Assembly (NCBI GenBank): GCA_022606135.1 | Contig: JABYQN010000009.1 | Location: 211,001 to 275,000, forward strand | Source of the DNA: Fomes fomentarius | Lineage: Eukaryota > Basidiomycota > Agaricomycetes > Polyporales > Polyporaceae | Direction: 5' to 3' | DNA: 64,000 nt | In this document: positions 59,134 through 64,000 of the stretch, piece after piece | Position numbering within the stretch: position 1 is the stretch's first letter | How the letters are laid out: each line of letters starts with the position of its first letter | Program-made: the position numbers and the translations under genes | The notes under the pieces: generated by a model | Seen by the model: the letters and a program-made list of their open reading frames with translations, nothing else | Databases searched by the model: none | What the model was told of the DNA's origin: nothing

Positions 59134-59533
59134 AGGAAGTGGCACAGGTCGGGCCACCTGTGGCGGGTGGCAGGTTCAACCTGCATGGGTACAGGTATGG
59201 GTGATGCAATGGGAGACCTGCCAGCAACCCATATCTGTACCTGTGCCCGTAGTACACAAGTCACTGCATCCACTAAGCAGCGTGACATCTGCTACCTCTC
59301 TTGTGATTGACTACAATGCAGGATTTGTAGTGCTTCATGGGCGCATAGCGCACCAATTACGTCCTTATAGTGGTTCGTATGAGACAATATGCCAATAATT
59401 GTGATAGCTACTGGCATGTCACGCGGGATACCCATACCTGCCGGTCACCTGTATCCATCGCCACAGGTATGGGTGGTGGGTACAGGTACAGGTCACCCCT
59501 CTGAAGGCGGCAGGTCAACCTGTGCCACTTCCT
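59134..59533. mobile_element. Inverted-repeat element (MITE-like) in sedolisin intron 1
   Basis: 400 bp bounded by the inverted repeat aggaagtggcacaggt (59134-59149, and its complement at 59518-59533). Inside both ends are repeats of acaggtatgggt and acaggtacaggt in both senses. No open frame and no convincing target duplication, so the superfamily is not assigned. It lies within the 913-bp first intron of the sedolisin gene and explains much of its size. Confidence 0.68.
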
Positions 59534-60020
59534 ACTGGCAGTACTTTGAATCTGATTCTGATTTAGTCTGTTTTTGCCGTGATCCTTTGCATCCGCAAGC
59601 CTGAAATGATGATAGTTATTCTCTGCACCCCAGAGTGTCGAGGAGTTGATTGTGCATGATTGTATGGTTCCCACTTGGACAAATGCATAGAACAAGTGGA
59701 GTGGAAGACAAAAGCAAGATCAAATGTATACGAAACAAGCGAAAGGTTGGAGTACTCACCTGGGCTTTAGATAGGTACTGCCCATACTTGTCGCTTTTCA
59801 GATCGCTCACACTATAGAGCACATCTACGATGGCATCCAGGTTGCTCTGCGTAAGGGGGGTATGAGGAGCGGCAGGCCCCACAAGAGAGAAACCAATAGG
59901 CAAGACATTGCATGCTTCATGAACAACAAGATCTCATGAAAAGTGAGAGGCAGAGAGAGGAGTAGTGACAGCAAGAGATGCAAGGAACGACAGTGCAAGG
60001 AGGCGAGTTTGAAAGGTCAT

Positions 60021-60806
60021 GAAGAATGACTGACTGCGGAATAGACAATGAGAGGAGAGAGAGAAAGACGCAGGCGAAGGCCGCTCAATGCACCCATGAA
60101 TGGATGCGTGGCATCGTCGTTGGGTTCATGATTTGTCCTTTGCATTTGCTGTTTGCCACCAGGTTGTGGTTGGGTGGACAGGAGTGAACTTGAAGTGCAC
60201 TTGTTAGCGAAGCTAGTAACCGAGATTGACTACCAGTGCCAAGGTGGTATGTCAGATCTATTACTGCAGATCTACTATTCCGCCCCTTCATGCCAGCGCT
60301 TACACACACCTTGAGTCGCATATGTCACGGTATGATGACGGTCCCAGATGGTTAATGTTCATTGCTCTACCTCTTCAGTCTCACTTACCATTAATTGGCT
60401 CTTTTAGACAGCATGAAACCCCTGATGCATTTGACACTTTATAGTCTTCCAACATGCTGATGTGGCCAGTGGCATGCCAATGTCACTACAAAGGACCCAA
60501 ACTGCCTGACGCTGCCAATGATGCCACGTGCATTCGAATGCAAAGGTATTGTGTAATTCACTGTTGTCATCTTATATACAGCTATCCACAGACTATGTCC
60601 ATCATTGGTGGAAGGCATATCAATGGGTGTTTGCATGTTATTCCATCAGCAAACACGTTCAATGCCGCACCAGCTTGACATAAATTCAAGTTCGACCTGC
60701 CTGAGCATTCTCCTCAAACTCAGAAGTTGCATGCTAGAGTCATTCATTCTCTTCACTGGGCTCTGGCATATTTGATGGCCTATCTCCCTTCCCTCCCTTC
60801 AATCTG
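60021..60806. other. Region upstream of sedolisin
   Basis: Holds the likely promoter of the sedolisin gene. No clear gene; short frames only. Confidence 0.35.
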
Positions 60807-62408
60807 GTGAGCTTATGTTTCCATTCTTCCATATTTGAAATTGAACAGCGCTCAACAAAAATCATCGCAGGCCCCCCAATGTCCAACACCACTGCAAATA
60901 ACCCCCGTGAAGCTTTGCAAATATCTTCTAGTGAATCTGGAGATTTGCATATCCGACTCACTCTTGAGTTGGCTCAAGTCAATGAAATAGATTAGAAATC
61001 CGAGCTCTCAAAGTATACTCAGACCACTACACTCAACTTGAGCTTCCTCCACAGCCATTCGGACGAAGTACAAGCCCTACTTTGCACAGATCTGCCTGTG
61101 CTCTCATTGCTCCAGCTCTCTCTCGTCTCCGAGGGCTACTGTGCTATCGTCCTCCCTGTCACTCTGCCACCTTCTCTCAGATGTATCAAAACTCACCAGG
61201 TCTTCCTTCTCCCTCACCACCAGGACATGTCATACACGCAAATCACGAGGTTGGACATGTTGGGGAGCACAGAAGACAAAAGGGAAGACCAACAACCACA
61301 AACGATAGACTGAATCTGGGGTGCAGGGAACATCCCATATCTCCTTTGCTGTTGTCCGTTCCTTCAGATGCTCAAACTCATCAACATGACTCCTCCGGAG
61401 TACCTCTGGCCAGAATCGCCAGTTTCGGATTGGACCGTGTTTCAACCAGGCGCTATACGTCCACCATCACCAGAAAAAATGCTGGATCCCCGACATATAG
61501 TGCTTTGTTCCTTGGAGCATATACGAGTGATTGACTGTCCCTCTGCGGTCAAAGCACTGTTTTCTCACCTAAGGGCCTTCGCATCAATGTCAGGCCAGCA
61601 GGACGCTACCCTCTACCTTTGTATCAACGTCAAGCAGCAAACCTTGTCCACAACTAAAGACTATACACTCAGTGTCTATCGTCTGAGCTATTTTTTTTAG
61701 GTCATACATCTGGACATTGTCCCATCCTTCGTTGTGCAGATGACCCAGTTCACAATCCACTTTGTCGACCCCGGATGCATGAAGTTGATTGGATTGCAGG
61801 GCCTTGACTGTCCTTGCTGGGAGATCAATCTCGATGACTGCTATGTTGACAAGAAGGTCCTTGCATAAACGGTAGTCATGGACCTCTTCGAGCTCATCAT
61901 TCCTCGCCTCGAAGACTATTGCCTACACCCTGAATGGCAACGGACAACATTGCAAGCAATCGTGATCCATGATGTATTGGATGCGCTGGATCACGTGAAT
62001 TGGGCTGCTCTCCTCAACGCACTGCCCCGGTCCCTCAAGAGGTTATCCATCGGAGGCAAACTCACAACTGCACACTCCCTCACGGCTCTCCGGCATCACA
62101 CGCAGCATAAGGACAACCCACTGAGGTTCAACATCCATCTAGACAAGCTGCGCCTGTGTGCCAACGAGGTCGGAGACGAGACTTTGCATACTATACAGGA
62201 CATTATTGACCACTCTACCCATGCGAACAACCTGTCCGCAACATGGGTCATCATCAATCTTCCTCTCCTGCGTCAATGTGACGGTGCTACCAAGGTTGAC
62301 ATTGGAGAAGTTCAGATGATGCCGCTGCCTCCATACGTGCCACTCTCTGTGTCTGGTGTCGGATGGGAGCTTTACACTGAATACAGCTTGTGTGCCTGCC
62401 ATTGGTGA
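60807..62408 (+). pseudogene. Decayed leucine-rich (F-box-like) gene relic
   Basis: One reading frame runs through 1.6 kb with four stops (60993 TAG, 61311 TGA, 61698 TAG, 61866 TAA) and no obvious frameshift. Protein pieces look like leucine-rich repeats: LLCTDLPVLSLLQLSLVSEG, SLEHIRVIDCPSAVKALFSH, VNWAALLNALPRSLKRLSIG and LDKLRLCANEVGDETLH. This fits the C-terminal half of basidiomycete F-box proteins, which pick substrates for ubiquitin ligases. The TAG at 61698 follows a run of eight T and may instead be a 3' splice site. No start or F-box was found, so a real gene is possible but not supported. Confidence 0.4.
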
Positions 62409-63405
62409 TTCATTGGAAACGCGATCATGTGGAACTGTGGTGTCGCATGCCAGCGGTGCCCACTCCGACCAGACAATTGAAGTATTGCACCGACCTCAGG
62501 TAATACAGGAATATTATGTCGAGTCTCGGCCTTATATTGTACTCTCTACAGTCTTTGCTCGCATCATTACCATATGCTCACGATTACAAGTTCTCGTGGC
62601 AATATCACCTATTACTTACTTAAAAGTGCGTCTGATAGTGCAATAGACGCCTGACTACAAGAGTCAGGTACGTGATATTGAGGTAGAGCCGACGAGTGGC
62701 GAGACCTAATAGACAGACAGACGGTGCTTCTGCTTTACTAGTTGGGGGACAAGACTGAAGCACCGGATGTGGAATGTACGGTACTCAGAATGCGGACGAT
62801 GAGAACACGTGATCCGAGATACGCTCGCAATGTGGGCGTACGCTGATCCGGAACGGAACGGGAGGTGAGAGCGAACTGACATCAGCGCTTGAACTCCAAC
62901 ACGCGATGATGTCGAGTCCTTGTTCTCCAACTTTTCCAAGTCATAGCCACGGTTGCTAACTTTTCTACTGCTTTATTCAACTAGGGGCAGTACCCTTATA
63001 CTTCCTGGTTCCGGAAATGGCACTGCTTGTACATTGTCACCTGGTATGGGCTGGCACCTCATTGACCACTGACAGTGGGGCCGACGACCGGGGACAGCGT
63101 ACATTGTACTGAAATGCTCCGATTCGTCGTCACGATGGACGCTCGCGTTGAGGGACCTTACATCTTACTGGACAGATGGACACAAACTACATGCCATGTG
63201 GCAAGTTAGTGTCGTTGGACTTCACCGCGCAAGGTGCTAATTTTGTATGTTGTTGTTCTCAAATCTACTTATAGCTCACGTCTTTGGAACAGAGCAGCCC
63301 TAACATTCTTTGGCAGCCCAGTCTCTTCCGCTTCTGAGAAGCATCGATACCCAAAACCTAAATACCACGCTTATTCAAACCGGTGAGTGCATCCACATCC
63401 AGTGC
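62409..63405. other. Intergenic region
   Basis: No supported gene between the leucine-rich relic and the partial gene at the right edge. Confidence 0.35.
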
Positions 63406-64000
63406 ATGCGAGCTCCTTTGACATGTCCATTTGCATGGAAAGCGTATACCACCTATCATACTTGGAAGATGGTCAACCTGTCCTCAAATCATGTCGTCGC
63501 CGGCTGGACTGACGGCCTTACCCTCAACGACTTCGCTCTCCTCCGAACCTTGCCCCTCGAAAAGTCGTACTCGTTCAGCCACATCCAGCTAGAGCTCGAA
63601 GGTTCGGAAGAGTTGAGCATCCTTCAGCAATTCCTGTCTCGCAACACGTTTCCGGAGCTAGAATATCTCTCCGTCGACTACGACCACACGCGTCCCGGCG
63701 CTCTCGCTCTTCCACCTCTCCCTCAACTGAAACACATCGAGGCCAAGCGTCTGGTGTTTCTATCCCGGCCAGACGCACTACCTAGTCTCTCTTCCCTGCG
63801 GTGCGACGCATACCTCAACCAGCGGCGCGTGCCTAGAGCCTCGCGGGAGGAGTTCTACACGCTGCTGAGCTCATGCCGCAACGCAAATGACTTCAATTTC
63901 AGGTATTCGTTCTTCCCTCGGACTTATCGCTTTGTTCCCGCGGACGACCGCATCGCTCCATTCGTCATGCTCCGCTCTCTGTCGGCAGAAGACGAGTGGG
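63406..64000 (+). CDS. Leucine-rich repeat (F-box-like) protein, cut by window end
   Basis: An open frame runs from ATG at 63406 (or 63469) to the window end without a stop, at least 198 codons. Repeats of the type FPELEYLSVDYDH, LPPLPQLKHIEAKRL and LPSLSSLRCDAYL, then LLSSCRNANDFNFRY, look like the leucine-rich half of basidiomycete F-box proteins. The gene may start further upstream, since a gtgagt donor at 63383 suggests an earlier exon. Domain call is tentative. Confidence 0.5.
   Translation, partial: MRAPLTCPFAWKAYTTYHTWKMVNLSSNHVVAGWTDGLTLNDFALLRTLPLEKSYSFSHIQLELEGSEELSILQQFLSRNTFPELEYLSVDYDHTRPGALALPPLPQLKHIEAKRLVFLSRPDALPSLSSLRCDAYLNQRRVPRASREEFYTLLSSCRNANDFNFRYSFFPRTYRFVPADDRIAPFVMLRSLSAEDEW

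Larger units (their letters stand above)
50723..60020 (-). pseudogene. Sedolisin (peptidase S53, tripeptidyl-peptidase-like), interrupted
   Basis: Eight exons: 60020-59760, 58846-58581, 58526-58316, 58256-58149, 58091-57892, 57844-57713, 57656-57191, 50779-50723; 566 codons. A signal peptide (MTFQTRLLALSFLASLAVTT) precedes a pro-domain with PIGFSLVGPAAPHTPL and DKYGQYLSKAQ. The peptidase part has ELDIQYTVGL (catalytic Glu/Asp), QLGARGILVFFASG, GHAFLDVAAKA, ASLWGMSALSPMFASIIALIN (Ser site), DITWGN and the end GWDPVTGLGTPDFNKLL. Such enzymes are secreted acid proteases. Problems: an in-frame TGA at codon 29 (59936-59934); Asn for the usual Asp in SGD (reads ASGNSD); Met for Thr before the Ser. 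Intron 1 is 913 bp with an inverted-repeat element, and the last intron is 6411 bp with a whole copia element. Probably inactive. Confidence 0.82.

Noticed and set aside
1..64000. CRISPR arrays, bacterial operons, rRNA genes
   Set aside because: No spaced palindromic repeats, no ribosome-binding-site gene strings and no rRNA-like sequence seen; the window is intron-rich fungal DNA.

Overview
The window is nuclear DNA of a filamentous basidiomycete, most likely an Agaricomycete of the Polyporales type. Evidence: genes are dense and cut by many 35-80 bp GT..AG introns; there are fungal families such as a HET-domain protein, FunK1 kinases, a GH128 glucanase and sedolisin; there are no operons, CRISPR arrays or bacterial-type genes. 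All gene models below are exon chains I joined by hand from reading frame, splice sites and remembered family conservation; no database was searched.

Layout. 0.6-5 kb: a HET-domain incompatibility-type protein and a secreted GH128 glucanase. 5.7-17.3 kb: an array of six kinase-like paralogues (five on +, one on -), all with the same five-exon plan, interleaved with decayed minus-strand copies of a roughly 129-codon companion gene. 17.7-41 kb: mostly conserved housekeeping genes: Cdc4-type myosin light chain, a multipass membrane protein, a glutathione transferase, gamma-tubulin complex component 2 (GCP2), mitochondrial ribosomal protein uS4m, a 19-exon cPLA2-type phospholipase, a zinc-finger protein and a TMEM184/Ost-alpha-type membrane protein. 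41-50 kb: two FunK1 kinase loci with frame breaks, and a hAT-like non-autonomous element (46.05-46.80 kb) with a perfect 8-bp target duplication. 50.7-60.0 kb: one sedolisin (S53) gene whose last intron holds a complete Ty1/copia retrotransposon (LTRs look identical, 5-bp target duplication CATAG) and whose first intron holds a roughly 400-bp inverted-repeat element. 60.8-64 kb: a decayed leucine-rich F-box-like relic and the start of a related gene that runs off the window.

How it fits together. The 17.7-41 kb core is ordinary and intact. The flanks are accessory: tandem amplification of kinase-like genes, incompatibility and FunK1 families, and transposons in introns. The most unusual items are the kinase-like/companion array with its altered catalytic loop, the young copia element inside a protease intron with a half-tRNA primer site and a cluster of TGAGTCA motifs in its LTR, and several very small coding exons. 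Four genes are broken by one- or two-base length changes in homopolymer runs, which may reflect assembly error rather than real decay.
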